A stretch of DNA of 64,000 nucleotides from Nissolia schottii (GCA_003254905.1 QANU01103691.1:1-64000); one strand, 5' to 3'. Positions 34,439 to 46,401 are shown, numbered from the stretch's first letter. Translations and numbers: made by a program. The notes: generated from the sequence alone by a model not told the origin.

Positions 34439-35174
34439 GTTAGAGTCATAGGGGCCAAGTACCGATATAAAAGGAAGTGCAAAATGAGCTAAGACAGAGG
34501 TTTGGAGTGCAGGACTCCCAAAGAACCGCTAAAGGTAGCGAACTGTTGTAGCCCTCTAAAATCGCTGCAGTGATGTGGTAGTAGTGTACCGCTACAACAG
34601 TCTCCTAACCGTTGTAGCATTGGTGTATGGTCTAATTGCTGCAACACTCTTTTGAGCGCTGCAGTGGTGATCTGAGAGTGATCTTGATGTCTCTGCATGC
34701 TAGAACCCTTATTTGAGCACCTTTGGGTTACAAATAGGCCTAGGGTAACGATGAGAGACATTATTTGCCTCCACCTTTTATTTTTTGCATCTTTTTCTTT
34801 TATTTTCAGCACTTAGGTTACTGTTAGTACTGCTTTCTATTGTTATTTACTTTTATTGAAGACTCAAAGAGCTCTCGCATTGACATACAAGCTCTCAATT
34901 ATTCTCGAGTTCAAGTATTCATTTCAAGTCAGTTTTATTCAGGTTTTTTGTCTTTTAATTCTCCTTCCTCCTCTTCCTCCTCCTTCTTCTTCTTCTTTTA
35001 ATTCTCTGTTTATTTTCTCCCTTCTTTTATTTGATTTATGAGTTTGCATACTCCATCCATAGAGGAGTAGTTTCTTAATACTTTGCATGCATTAATTCTA
35101 AGATTATGATTAAATTGAGGTTCTTATGCTTAATGTTTGTTCATAATTCTCCCTCATTCTTTTCTAATTTATAA

Positions 35175-35175
35175 N
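35175..35175. other. Single N: join between family B and family A LTR text
   Basis: To the left is family B LTR copy 1, stopping in TCTAATTTATAA. To the right is the 3' part of a forward family A LTR. The second copy of the left sequence (36596) continues differently, so the junction looks artificial or the product of a deletion. Confidence 0.75.
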
Positions 35176-35789
35176 ACATAGATAAAGCTGCGCAGAGTAT
35201 AGGCCCAAGACCATAATCAGTAGGGTGTTAGTTGCATGCACACTTAGACTAAACTCTGAATGGCGTGGAGAATAACCGAGAAACAAAAAGCCACAATTGA
35301 AATGTTACTCACTGAGGACCTACCGTTCTCACCCCCACTCGCTTATGGCTCCAGGGATGGAAGACGAGTCCTACTATGCTGATGCTGTGGAACCTGAGGA
35401 GAATCTGGGCAAGGAGACTTATCTAGCCGTGTAGTAGATATTATGGAAAGAATAAGGGGAATAAATGTATTTCTTGACATGTGTATGGGTTATGTAATAT
35501 AACTAGTATATGGTGTGTATTTGTATCTGCAGAGGACCCACCATGTGTGTAACCTATGTATCCGCTAACTTAATTCCGACTTACTAGAGATATCATTTGT
35601 TATATTATTCTGTTGCACGCATGGCTCTTATGTTTTAAACTGTATGCTTAATGCAAAAAGAAAAAAAAATTGGGTCCCTATTTTATTAAAGCTAGTACTT
35701 TCGAAAAACTAAGGAAAAGACCAGGAAGTAAACAACCTAGTGGGCATTACGTACGGCTCGAGCGTACGGAATCGGCTAGGGGTGTTACA
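35176..35789 (+). mobile_element. Family A LTR 3' part, forward
   Basis: It contains the dyad GAGGACCTACCGTTCTC at 35314-35330 and an acidic reading segment (GMEDESYYADAVEPEE) after it. It ends AGGGGTGTTACA at 35789 and is followed by TAAAG, which matches the place in family B copy 1 where the text reads TTTAAAGCACC. It therefore inserted into family B copy 2, but its 5' part is absent beyond the N. Confidence 0.75.
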
Positions 35790-37037
35790 TAAAGCACCAT
35801 TTTTTAATGTCTTTAATTATCTTGAGTAACCTATGCATTTAACGTCTCTTGTTTGAGTTGTTAGAGTCATAGGGGCCAAGTACCAATATAAAAGGAAGTG
35901 CAAAATGAGCTAAGACAGAGGTTTGGAGTACAGGACTCCCAAAGAACCGCTAAAGGTAGCGAACCGTTGTAGCCCTCTAAAATCACTGCAGTGATGTGGT
36001 AGTAGTGTACCGCTACAACAGTCTCCTAACCGTTGTAGCATTGGTGTATGGTCTAATTGCTGCAACACTCTTTTGAGCGCTGCAGTGGTGATCTGAGAGT
36101 GATCTTGATGTCTCTGCATGCTAGAACCCTTATTTGAGCACCTTTGGGTTACAAATAGGCCTAGGGTAACGATGAGAGACATTATTTGCCTCCACCTTTT
36201 ATTTTTTGCATCTTTTTCTTTTATTTTCAGCACTTAGGTTACTGTTAGTACTGCTTTCTATTGTTATTTACTTTTATTGAAGACTCAAAGAGCTCTCGCA
36301 TTGACATACAAGCTCTCAATTATTCTCGAGTTCAAGTATTCATTTCAAGTCAGTTTTATTCAGGTTTTTTGTCTTTTAATTCTCCTTCCTCCTCTTCCTC
36401 CTCCTTCTTCTTCTTCTTTTAATTCTCTGTTTATTTTCTCCCTTCTTTTATTTGATTTATGAGTTTGCATACTCCATCCATAGAGGAGTAGTTTCTTAAT
36501 ACTTTGCATGCATTAATTCTAAGATTATGATTAAATTGAGGTTCTTATGCTTAATGTTTGTTCATAATTCTCCCTCATTCTTTTCTAATTTATAACATAG
36601 CGACTACATGATGTTAGTTAGTAATAATTCTAAATTGATGAATCTTGACGATCATAGGAGTTATTGAGTTAGGATTTGTTATGATTGGTAATTTGAATTG
36701 ATTAATTAGGATTATCTAAGCTGGTAAAGGGAACTAATTAATCCGATTCGATTAAGTTGTGCAATTGGTTGTGAAATTAGTATAGGTGATTAAGACCAAG
36801 ATCGTGGTTGTTAATGCTTGTGCCAGTTAATTCCTAGGAGATCTCTATAATAGAATTGCATGTTAGTTGGAGATCTCTGGCTAATAAACAACAACTCTTT
36901 ATGGACATTGATTATAGTACTGATGATAATTAATCCTGAATCTGTGAACAACTGTGTGCATGGTATTTCTTATTAGTATTGAATTAAATCCATTGATCTA
37001 CAACTAAACTCCCAATTTATTTTAATTGGTTAATTTG
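35790..37037 (+). mobile_element. Family B (Athila-like) LTR copy 2
   Basis: From TAAAGCACCATTTTTTAATG this repeats copy 1 (about 99 percent identical over 35864-36595) and continues with family B 3' text (GAATCTTGACGATCATAGG, AACAACAACTC) until the CACTA element at 37038. The few differences from copy 1 are mostly transitions at CpG. Confidence 0.75.
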
Positions 37038-37660
37038 CACTACTAGAAAAATGCTTTCTATCTGTGGATATATCCACTGACATTATCGACAGACTTTATG
37101 TCTCTAATTCACCGATAAATGTTTTTCACAAGTATTTTGGTGAAGATCATCATATTTACCGGTGGATAATTATCCGTCGGAATATCCACCGGTATATATT
37201 GGCTCAAATTGGTGCCAACATGTTAATGACGAGTAAATCCGCCAGTAAATATTAGATAATAAATTATGTAGATGATAAATTTATCAGCAACTATAACCGT
37301 AGGTAATAGTTTAGGGTTATTAAATTCATCATTTATATTCTTCTAGTTAATAAAAGAACACGACATAAGCACAATACCAAAATTTGACATACGATGTACC
37401 TAACCTATTATGAGACACACATATGGTCGAAACATAGTAGGCAATATGCAGTTTTAATAATTGCACGTACGTACCGAATAATAATTATCATACGATTAAT
37501 AATTACTAGAACAAGGTAGAGAAAAATTCTTTCTTTGGCACAACACTAGGAATATATATCAAATAGACACAATTGTCTTAATTTTGTTCCTGTGAGGAAT
37601 AACTGTAAGTATGAGGGTATACTTTAATTATTGTTAGTTATGTGTGTCTTATTGATGATT

Positions 37661-37696
<36 letters not shown>

Positions 37697-38789
37697 GATC
37701 TTTCTTTAAACACAAGAACATAAGGTGATAAAATTAACTTTAAACAATTTATGAGACCCAGTAATTGCATATGATTAACTTGTTTAGGGTTTATGGTTAT
37801 TACTAGCGAATTTATTCGCTGGAAACAAAATGCAGCGTATTGTTTGTCAAAGTTACTATTGGATTACCTTTTATTGGAGTATTAATCCGCTAATACACAA
37901 ATTTTCAAAATTTGTGAAATTCTCGTCCAAGTGAAATGCGTAGTTTCACTTAATACTATTACGGACAGATTTCGTTTACCGATGGATAAATCCATTGGTA
38001 AAAGTCGTAGAACACTATTTCGCAAGATCCCCTTTCTCTTCCCCATTTTCTTATTCTCCTCCTTTTCTCTATCCATCTGTCGCCTCCGTCTTCGCCACTC
38101 CTCGATCGCCCATCGCTGTCTCTGCCTCTATTGCCTTCGTCTCCACCGAGACCACCGTCGCCCACATACTTCGTGTCCATTGTGGCTACCACCACCCTAG
38201 CCCTCATCTCCATTGAGGTCATCGCCACCCCAGCCCTCGTTTCCACCATTGCCACCACTTCCACCATTTTTTTTAATTTTTTTATTTTATGATAGTTAAT
38301 GGTAATAGGATAGATGACTGTTGAGCTAGAAAATTGATTGATTGTTTATTGTGTGTTAGTATGTATGTGTAAGTGTTAGTGTGTGTATGTGATTGTGTTA
38401 GTGTGTGCGTGTGTGTGGGGTAAGAATGTGTGGTTTAGTGTGCATATGATTGTGTCAGTGTGTATGTGATAAGTGTTAGTGTGTTTTTACCTTTTCAGCG
38501 ATTGTTGTTTATGTCTGTTAGTATAAGTGTTTATTTAAAGTATTGTTTACCTTTTTTTATTTTTAGATATGGCTTCAAGAAATGATAAAGGTAAAGGTAG
38601 AACCAACAGAGGTAGAGGCGGGGGTAATGAAAATAATTCCTCTACATCAACCTCTACATCGATGTTAGCATCCATATCCACCCCCACGCCATCCACAGGG
38701 AGGTTTGTGCCCCAAATTTAGGTCCGACAAGCTTGGGGTTCATCCCGACTCTAGGGTATATGCACGCTTAGGTCGAGTTTGAGGCACAG
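37038..38789 (+). mobile_element. CACTA transposon, left part
   Basis: It starts CACTACTAGAAAAATGC at 37038, preceded by TTG. Subterminal dyads such as CCGATGGATAAATCCATTGG, TATCCGTCGG and CCACCGG are typical of CACTA ends. Near 37661-37698 is a CT/TA microsatellite. A pyrimidine-rich GC block (38020-38270) may be captured leader sequence. It contains the start of a transposon protein (38569-38721). The right part is cut off by the family A LTR at 38790. Confidence 0.75.
38569..38721 (+). pseudogene. N-terminal fragment of a CACTA transposon protein
   Basis: ATG follows a TTTTTAG 3' splice-like site. The 50-codon frame begins MASRNDKGKGRTNRGRGGGN, continues with a Ser/Thr-rich stretch (NNSSTSTSTSMLAS) and stops with TAG at 38719-38721. 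The Arg/Gly/Lys-rich start followed by Ser/Thr is typical of the N-terminus of plant En/Spm-associated proteins. Text after the stop can still be read as related coding sequence, so it is a broken copy, cut by the LTR at 38790. Confidence 0.5.
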
Positions 38790-39690
38790 TGTAACATCCC
38801 ATTTTTTTCCTTAGTAAAGGTTTCATGAATTAAATAGGAAAAACAAGCCCTCACACAAGCTTTGAGGTTAAAATGTCTGTAGAAGAAATTCTACTCAGTG
38901 TCGTAAAATTCTGCAGAAACTAAAATAAATCATTTTTGTCATCCGAGTACGATCGCATGTCTAAGGTATTTGTAAAATATACAGACACAGAAGAAAGCTC
39001 ACAAATACCTTAGATTAACCTAAGCTATTTCTTATAAAAATTAGTAAATCACAAGAACGTGATCAAAATATTTTTCAGATAACTGTACGCGAAGTACCGG
39101 TACAACTAATGACCAAACACGATCAAAATTGATCAGTGTTTGGCCTTGAAAATTTTAGGCCAAGAGTTCGGCCTAGAGAGGAAGAATACACGGCAAAATT
39201 AAGGCCAAATAGCAAGTCAAAAAGTTCAAAGCAATTATGAGTTAAGGTGACTCATGTAATGACTAAGCATGTGACTAAGCATGCTTAAGTCATCCATGAC
39301 TTCATAATTAGCATAATTGGAATTAAATTTTGGAGACAAAAAGGGGCATGAGGAGCCGGCCAAGGAGGCTATAAATAGCCCTTGGGATTCATCAAATTTT
39401 AAGACATGAAAGCTTACTTGTCAGTTTATACACTTTGTTATTATTCAGCCAAAATACAGACACAAATACTTACCGGGCAATCCTAACCATCTTTTTCCAT
39501 AGTTTCACCCTTAGAAACTATTCCTCACTTTCCCAAGAAAGAATATTCATCCCTAGCCTTCAAGGGGCACAGGTTACAAGACTTCTAGAGTTTCTGCAAA
39601 CTTGTGAAGGATTTAGTCTCCAAGTAACTAACCCCTTGATCACCTCTACTAAATAATTTGAATTAGTCACGTGCCTCGTGGACTAACAGC
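38790..39690 (+). mobile_element. Family A LTR 5' fragment, forward
   Basis: It starts TGTAACATCCC at 38790 directly after CACAG. Follows the 5' layout: CTTAGTAAAGG, AATACCTTAGATTAACC, GATCAAAATATTTTTCAG, CGCGAAGTACCGGTAC, and a GGCTATAAATAGCC promoter-like TATA block at about 39369-39382. It breaks off near 39690. Confidence 0.75.
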
Positions 39691-40966
39691 CAAGTAATCC
39701 TGACACGTGTTTCTTAATCTTACCATTCAATACAATTTGCGATTCACATTGCGAATTGCAATTTGGTAACCATGTTTGGGATGTAAAACATGATCCTCAG
39801 TTACCTTTAGCTAGGAACTAGCTCTAGACTGGGGCAAAGCCAGAAATTCCATGGAAGTCCGGACAAGCTAAATTTATATAATGCAAAATAAGAGTAAAAT
39901 TTGACATATAAAAACACAGTATATGAAATAACTAACAAAATATGAATTATACAAATATATCTAAGATTAATATACCATGGACATCGCGTGCACATAAAAC
40001 GTTAAGTGAATACTTTATTTCTAACATCATCACTTTTTTTAATTGTGTTCACCGAAGTTTTATCAAAGTAAAATAATCATCACATTTAAAGTGAACTTTT
40101 CAGCAATACGTAAGTATCCTAAAACAACTATTTTAGAGACGCTTAATTTCCCTTTTTTTTATGGGAAGCGCTTAAACATTACATGAGAATCTTAACCATG
40201 TCCCAGAAGAATCTCCCCACTATGCTGATCAACTTAACACACGAGTAATAATTAAATAGGATTTTTTTTTTCTCGGAAATAACTGCATCTAAACACACAA
40301 AATAACAGAATCAAATATCAATAAGTGGAGAAACAATATGGCTAATACCAAATGTACCTGCCCAATTGTTGGGAGTCTCTATTGGCCATCCAATAGACTC
40401 AGCAACTGAGCATTTTATGAAGAAACATGAGAGGAACCAATCATGGCGGGTAGAGGAAACCTTTCATGAATCTAAATCTTCTATACTTGAAAATGCAAGT
40501 GCAAAGCAGAGATTAGCAGAGAGAGAATAACACAACATACTGGTCTCATAATTTAAGAAATTATTCAGCTCCATATCTATCTAATTGTGAGTGACAATTC
40601 AATTGTAGAGAATCTAAATCCATTTTAGTCATGGACAAATACCTATGACTAGTAGTCTCCCTCTTCTTGAACCTTTGATTTGAGAGCTTCCCGCGGCAGA
40701 ATAAGCCGAGACAAAGAAACTGTTTGTAACGAACTAGGCTACTCAAAATGACATTAAGGTGTCAGGTTGTCCTGGTGTTCAAATTCTTAGAACGAATGCT
40801 TATGATTGAATGTGATTGAATATAAAACTGCTAACCTTTAAACGACAAAAATTCTACTAAAATCTTTAGCAAGAAATAAACCAACATGCATGGAATTTGA
40901 AAAAACACGCAGCACGAGGACAAGATGTTGGTGTCAGCAAGGCCCTCTTAGTTGTAATGAAAGCTC
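39691..40966. other. Intergenic DNA downstream of the NDUFAF2-like gene
   Basis: AT-rich. The words ACTGGGGCAAAGCCAGAAATTCC near 39828 resemble part of a dispersed repeat also hinted at near 58168. The NDUFAF2-like 3'UTR lies at the right edge on the minus strand. Nothing else recognised. Confidence 0.45.
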
Positions 40967-43825
40967 TTAAGTTGGAGGTTGCCATGTTCCTGGTCTAAAA
41001 GATGCACCAGTTCCTGTGGGCTCCGAAGACCTGAAAACAAAATTTACAGAGAACAATTAATAAAGTACAGACAAAGAAAACTTGTAAGCTAATTATCTAA
41101 TAAGCAAATTTAACATTTTTGAAATAATTGTTATATTTCCTCCCGGTTCACAGTTATGAGCATAGTTATGCTAAAATTATGATTTCTAGAAGCTTTGCTC
41201 AATCGACTAGGAATCCCGACTCATGTGGTTGCGGACTTACTCGGGCTCTACTTTTGCTTTATTAGCCATGTCCTCTTGAGAATTCCTGCGGAATGATCAT
41301 AAAATTACTATAAGTTGGACATTTTACTCCTAAACAATTGTGTTTAAAAGAAAAGAAGAAAAAGCATGGCTTCACAGCAAATACCATGGGGAAATTGGAG
41401 AAAATAATGACCCAAAATATGCAACATCTATGGAAGATGGATTTCTACACCACAGCATTGGTAACAAGAATACATCATTTCCAAAGTACATAATCAGAGA
41501 TGCACTGTGTAAATCACTTTATCCTTAATAGTTCATATGTATAGTAGTTGAATTTACTCAATTAGATTATACTCCTTAGGGAAGCTCAACCAAAATATTG
41601 CAACAGGAATATAGAGTGAACTGCCTAATCGTCAAATTACAATTGAATTCTTGTGAATGAATTATACATAAGATACGATAAAAGCAGTTATGGTGGTCAA
41701 AGCACAGGAATTGTAACAAAGCACATGCATTTTCAAAAGACTCACCTCAAGCCACCCATTGCACCGGATGATTCTTCAACCTCACTCCCTATATGGTGCA
41801 GAAAACATGTCAAAAATCTTTATGTAAAGTCTAAGTCAGTGTATACGGTAAGAACCCTCACTTCTAAAAAGCTAATCATAAATAATGAGTAAAGTAAACA
41901 ATAATTTTCTTAAAGTGATAAAAATCCAATCATTTTTATTGCCAAAATAAAAAAAAAATCATTTTTATTATTTTGCTTTAGTGGCAGAGCAACATTTTAC
42001 TCCCTTTAAATCAAGATTGTGCTTCAATATAGCTTATCCAAACAATTATTCTTTACCCAAAAGAAAAGAACTCATATTTCTGTCAAAAAGGAAAAAACAG
42101 TATGATGACCTTCTGAAGCAGTTGGAAATTGCCGCATAAAACTTTTCAAGTCTGGACCAGCAACTTTTCCTGCACAAAAATATGAATTAGACAATAAATC
42201 CACGGAGTAAGTAAACTAGAATATTACAATACGTTAAAAATTTAAGCATCTGACCAGCGCTGACAAGATTTCCTGTATTTCCTTCTTTGGCTCTCCTTTC
42301 CTTCTCTTCTTTCTTAAGAACTTTTGTTAACAAAAATAAAAGTGTGTCAAGGTCTGTATATAACAAAACTATGCCAAAATGATTTTTCTTATTATATTGA
42401 AAACTATCACACAATGCTTAAGACAACCTAAGAGAGGAATATAACTAATTCAGAGCAAAGTATTTGAACAAATGGTTAGTTAATGGCAGAAACACAAGTG
42501 ACACTTACGAGCAACATTCTGTCTAACACGTTCACGTCTTGCTTCCAGTTCTATCATTTCCTGAAGAGGAATGGGAAAGTATTAACAAGCAATACTGCAG
42601 TAGTATAAATTAATTTGTAATAAAGTACCTCTTCATAAAAACTTCACTTTGCAAAAAACAGTCACAAAATATTCCATGGTTTAGTTTAATATTTTGGTAT
42701 CTCATTACGAATCTAAATATAGGAGTAACCAATTCATGGATTAATGTTGCACAAAACAAGAAAGTAGATAAAGAAAGAAGGAAAAATTGAATTATACAAC
42801 AAACATAGTTCCACAGACGAGGGGGAAGGAATCCAACAAACAATTGATCAGAACTAGATTTACTTCAAAGAATTAAAATATAATGACTTGCTCAATTGAT
42901 TAGCAAGTGATTTTAAAAATAAATAAAAACTATACAACAGTCACGGGATCAAACAGGTCTCTAACTTCCTTACCGTTCATTAATTTGAATATACCATTAA
43001 ACTCTTATAATTCCAAAGTCACCACAGCGTACCATCTTTGGAACTCTTCATGGCAAAACAAAACTAATTTGTTAAAGATAAATAATCAGTACAAATTTGT
43101 TTAGAACCATTGGTGCTATTCAAATATTATATTAAAAACCATTTGATACACAGTGGAGAGCGGACATAGTTTCAATCAACTTGTTTATATCATATAAAGT
43201 GACTGCACTGATTGTAAGGAAATTGCAAGAACAGAGTGTTTCAAGAGTGTTTCCTGATCTAATTCACAAAACCTACTGCATTCCTTGTTTCCTAGTTTAG
43301 TTATGTTTTTCTTTCCTCTTCTCAGCTCTGGAGAATACCTTATACTTTCCCTATTGTACTTCTTCACTTCCTCTTAATATCTATAAAGAGTAAAGTTAAG
43401 ACGACGCTTCTACAATTACAATAGAGACATAACGGCATCATTCTATATTTAATAGTCACAAATCAACCCATGGATATAAACAAAAATTCTATAGAAAATC
43501 ATTATATGCAATATTAATCAAGCCATGACCTAAACATTCATATAAACATCAACAGCTCTGTGTTCAGATAATCTTTATGGTACTAGCAAAAGGATATATA
43601 CATATATAGGGGATGACTGAGGGGTGGTTATATATGAGAGTGAGATGAGTAAATCTTGACCATTGAATCTTACATGAATGGTCAAGATTAGAACACAAAA
43701 GTTATGTGACTTTTTAAGTGACCATGTGAATATCTTTTAATCTTGACCATTAATGTAAAATTCAATGGTCAAGATTTACTCCTCTCACTCTCATATATAA
43801 CCACCCCTCTCACTAAAGTCATCCC

Positions 43826-43869
<44 letters not shown>

Positions 43870-45000
43870 GTATAAATATATAAAAATATATATATATGTG
43901 CATTTCAATTTACCTCTAGCGTTGGAGCCCTTTTACGCTGCCCATTCAGCCAACATATCCATTCAACTAAAGTAATCAAACAGTAACTGTTCATCAAAAA
44001 TGGGAAATAGAATAAAGAAACATACATGCCAATCATATTGAAGGTGAGGGCTAAATGATAGCTTTAGCATCAGAGGACAGTTGAAAATAAACTTATTAAA
44101 AAGATATAATAATTGGCTGGAGAAACTCCATAGTTAATTGAACAGAAGATGTGAAAAAAAAAATCCAATAATTTAGCAGCTAAAAGATAGTTACTGCAAA
44201 ATATATACCTGGAATCAAGGTAGGATCCTCCTCTCCCTTAAAGACCACCCATCTTTTTTCTTTCACTATTAAACCGAAACAAGATAGAAGAATCAGACAG
44301 ATTCATTGTACAATAAACATCAAACACTTGGTTTGCTCAATCCCTCAATCATGCATTTCCATCTCAAAACCATTACAATAAACACATAATCAATAAAGTC
44401 CGAAACAGAAATCCTAGCCTCAAGAAAACCAAGTACAAAATCAAACTTATCAAATAACCTCAAGAAAACTATGTCCATTGGACAGTCAGTACCCCCTCCA
44501 CTAGTCTCAATTCTCAAAATCGACCATTTCATTTTCAAGTTCACAATCATATTAACAAGAACAAGACAAACTCATCAACATCAGGCAATGAGTAAAATAT
44601 CTAGCTTTCATCAATTACAGCTTAAGACCATGCATTTAGTGTGAGCTGGTCATTGGAATGCAAAAACACCCCTTTGCACACACATGCTCAATAATACTAG
44701 AATTCCTACAAGGGAAGTAAAACCCAAAATCTCAAAACACCATAAAACCCATTCAAAATATATAAATAGTAAATAATTCCACAATTCAATATGAGCACTA
44801 GAATAATTGCAGCATATGCATAATAAATCCCAACGAAGAACCAATTACAAATAACAGACCCAAAAAAAAGAGTATGCAAGACACTTACTGATACCATCGA
44901 CCTCTTCTTTTCTGGTGAAGTATTTGTTCCCAGCTTTGTCCACTCCCACCATATTTCGACCACTCAAAAACCCAGCAATCTTCCCCAGCACCCTCCGCAT
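40967..45000 (-). CDS. NDUFAF2: NDUFAF2/B17.2L-like complex I assembly factor, eight coding exons
   Basis: Exons on the minus strand: 44889-45000, 44209-44265, 43914-43966, 42509-42560, 42255-42320, 42110-42169, 41746-41788, 40967-41030. All introns have GT-AG ends and the joined frame is open for 168 residues, close to the roughly 169 of human NDUFAF2. The family is a paralogue of complex I subunit NDUFA12 and helps late assembly of mitochondrial complex I. Diagnostic segments are GRNMVGVDKAGNKYF (14-28), KRWVVFKGEEDPTLIP (41-56) and VEWICWLNGQRKRAPT (57-72), then a charged helix (EARRERVRQNVALLKKEEKERRAKE, 81-105 region) and C-terminal FRPGTWQPPT. Phases match at every junction, no stop or odd splice site is present, and the gene looks intact. 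NDUFA12 itself is the alternative, but the charged helix and long C-terminal tail favour the assembly factor. Confidence 0.88.
43610..43825. mobile_element. MITE with about 60-bp inverted repeats, in an intron
   Basis: The left arm GGGATGACTGAGGGGTGG continues through TATATATGAGAGTGAG and AAATCTTGACCATTGAAT; the right arm is its reverse complement ending AAAGTCATCCC at 43825. The ~215-bp unit lies in intron 3 of the NDUFAF2-like gene and would fold into a long hairpin if transcribed. TA-rich flanks make the target duplication ambiguous. Confidence 0.82.
43826..43905. repeat. (TA)n(CA)n microsatellite in intron
   Basis: Alternating TA and CA dinucleotides, about 80 bases, immediately beside the MITE. 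Confidence 0.9.
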
Positions 45001-45561
45001 TTTTTAAAAAAATTTTTTCCTTTTTAAACAAACAATGATTCAATTGTGTTTCAGCGACAACATAGTCGTTGGAACAATCAAATTCCAACGTCGGTTGGGT
45101 GATTGCAAACTGCAAAAAACATATTTGCAATATGATTATGATTGCGTCTACAAACAAATGCAACGTTAATTCAAGAGACTCCAGAGCAAAATCAGATTAG
45201 GGCAAAATCAAATTAAGGAAAAATTAAAATCGAACCTAGAGATTCAGAGAAGAAGACGGTGGCTGGCGGCGGCGGTTTGGTGAGAGGACGGGGGCGAAGG
45301 CGGTGGCGGCGTGGTGAGGAGGGAGATCAGTGGTGGTGGTCTCGTGCGAGGATAGGAGGAAGAAGGATGGTGGCGGTGGCCTCGTTGTGGGAAGAAGGAA
45401 GAAGAGAGATGAGTGAAGCGCTGGCGGGGTGGTGACAGGACAGCGGCGGCGGGGTGGAAGAACGAAGGATGGTGGTGGCGTGGTGCTCTGGTGATCTGTA
45501 GAGTGTGGTGTGTGTCAGAAGGAAGACAAAGAGGACGGTAAGAGATGAGTATTCTAAGGAA
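45001..45561 (-). promoter_or_regulatory. NDUFAF2-like 5'UTR, probable leader intron and promoter
   Basis: On the minus strand a GTTTTTTGCAG 3' splice-like site ends at 45110 and a CTCTAG|GTTCG 5' splice-like site lies at 45236/45235. This suggests a leader intron of about 126 bases. The preceding GC-rich, CACC-rich block (45236-45540) would be leader exon 1. Several long open frames here on the minus strand do not resemble proteins. The hAT MITE begins at 45562, so the basal promoter is short or overlaps it. Confidence 0.4.
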
Positions 45562-45920
45562 TTTAGGGGTGTCAAAACGGGCGGGTCTGGCCTGTTTAGG
45601 CTCGCCGGTTAAGGCCTGCGGGTCTAAACGGGTCGGGTAAAAAATATGCATATTTTTTAAGTCCTGCTCATTTATGGTCGGTCCGCGGGCTTAAACGGGC
45701 CACCTGCCAGCCCATTTATTTTTTAAAAAATTCAAAAATATTTAAAAATATTTATTTAAAAATTATTTTTAAAAAATTCACAAGTAAACGGGCCGGACTT
45801 AAACGGACCGGTCCAATTATTTTTAAAATTTTCACGGGCCTATTTTTTGCATGTAAAGCTTGTCCATTTAACTGGGTAAACGGGCCGGATAAACGGGCGG
45901 GACCCATTTTGACAGCCCTA
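45562..45920. mobile_element. hAT-type MITE, 359 bp
   Basis: Terminal inverted repeats TAGGGGTGTCAAAACGGG and (reverse complement of right end) TAGGGCTGTCAAAATGGG are flanked by CTAAGGAA and CTAAGGAT, an 8-bp duplication with one mismatch. GGCCGGAC, ACGGGCC and CGGGCGGG words occur in both halves. No coding capacity. It sits just upstream of the NDUFAF2-like leader. Confidence 0.85.
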
Positions 45921-45964
45921 CTAAGGATCATTCATGGTTGGGTCTAACTTTTGATTTCACTATT

Positions 45965-46401
45965 ATTATTACGAATTTGGGCAAGGACCCGACCTAGGAC
46001 GGACCCATCGTGATCCACGGATCATAGGTCTCAAGTCCGCAACACTCGCCGCACGGACTCACTCGTAGGGTAAGGTCCCACATTGCAATCACACGAATAA
46101 ATTCATGGTCTAAGAGGAAAATCCGTCACACGTAATGCTCTCGAAAACTCAGAGGTAAATTCAGGATCACAATCCCATCACTGGCAATAATCTCGTCGCC
46201 TCCATAAACCTTACCCTAGGTATAAAAGAGACCGAGCTAGCCAGGTATCAACTAGGACCCATCTCTCCTGATTTTACGCCTTTATCCTACCTTTACTTAC
46301 TTGTGCGTCGGAGTTCTTGCAGGTACACCTACCCTGACCTTGGAGACACGCTGAGGAGTTTCGGAGTCCAACCTGCTTTGAGGATCATCAACCTCAGTAC
46401 A
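45965..46401 (+). mobile_element. Tat-type Ty3/gypsy LTR with primer-binding site
   Basis: Contains a TATAAAAGAG promoter block at 46221-46230, GTGCGTCGGAGTTC and TTGCAGGTACACC near 46305-46330, and ends CCTCAGTACA at 46401. It is followed at once by TTGACGTCGTCTGTGGGGA (46402-46420), the kind of primer-binding site found in Tat-lineage elements. The exact left end was not fixed. Confidence 0.6.

Larger units (their letters stand above)
31273..35174 (+). mobile_element. Family B (Athila-like) LTR copy 1, split by a solo family A LTR
   Basis: The left part 31273-31487 starts GATAAGGGGGCTTTTATACC and carries AACATTGCAACCTAAAAATG and AATTGAGAAAAATGCAATT blocks of family B. It resumes at 34439 after the inserted family A LTR (target duplication GTTAG). 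The part 34444-35174 is almost identical to 35864-36595 in copy 2. It ends at the N at 35175. Instead of CGCT-N-AGCG words it carries CGCTGCAGTG, CCGCTACAAC and CGTTGTAGC words in the corresponding place. Confidence 0.75.

Noticed and set aside
34489-36233. Two nearly identical 107-codon minus-strand frames
   Set aside because: They are the two copies of the same family B LTR segment read antisense; no protein character.
37959-38267. Frames of 73-102 codons on both strands in the CACTA element
   Set aside because: They are produced by pyrimidine-rich low-complexity text with no conserved motif.
41195-41290. Possible SINE in an NDUFAF2-like intron
   Set aside because: GGTTGCGGACTT-like text hinted at a tRNA-type box but no paired boxes or target duplication could be found.
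44885-45163. Upstream ATG frame overlapping NDUFAF2 exon 1
   Set aside because: It reads exon 1 in a different frame from the conserved MRRVLGK start, and part of it lies in a probable leader intron.
45244-45651. Pro/His/Ser-rich frames of 82-135 codons near the NDUFAF2-like start
   Set aside because: They lie in the GC-rich leader and run into the hAT MITE; composition follows CACC-rich DNA, not a protein family.
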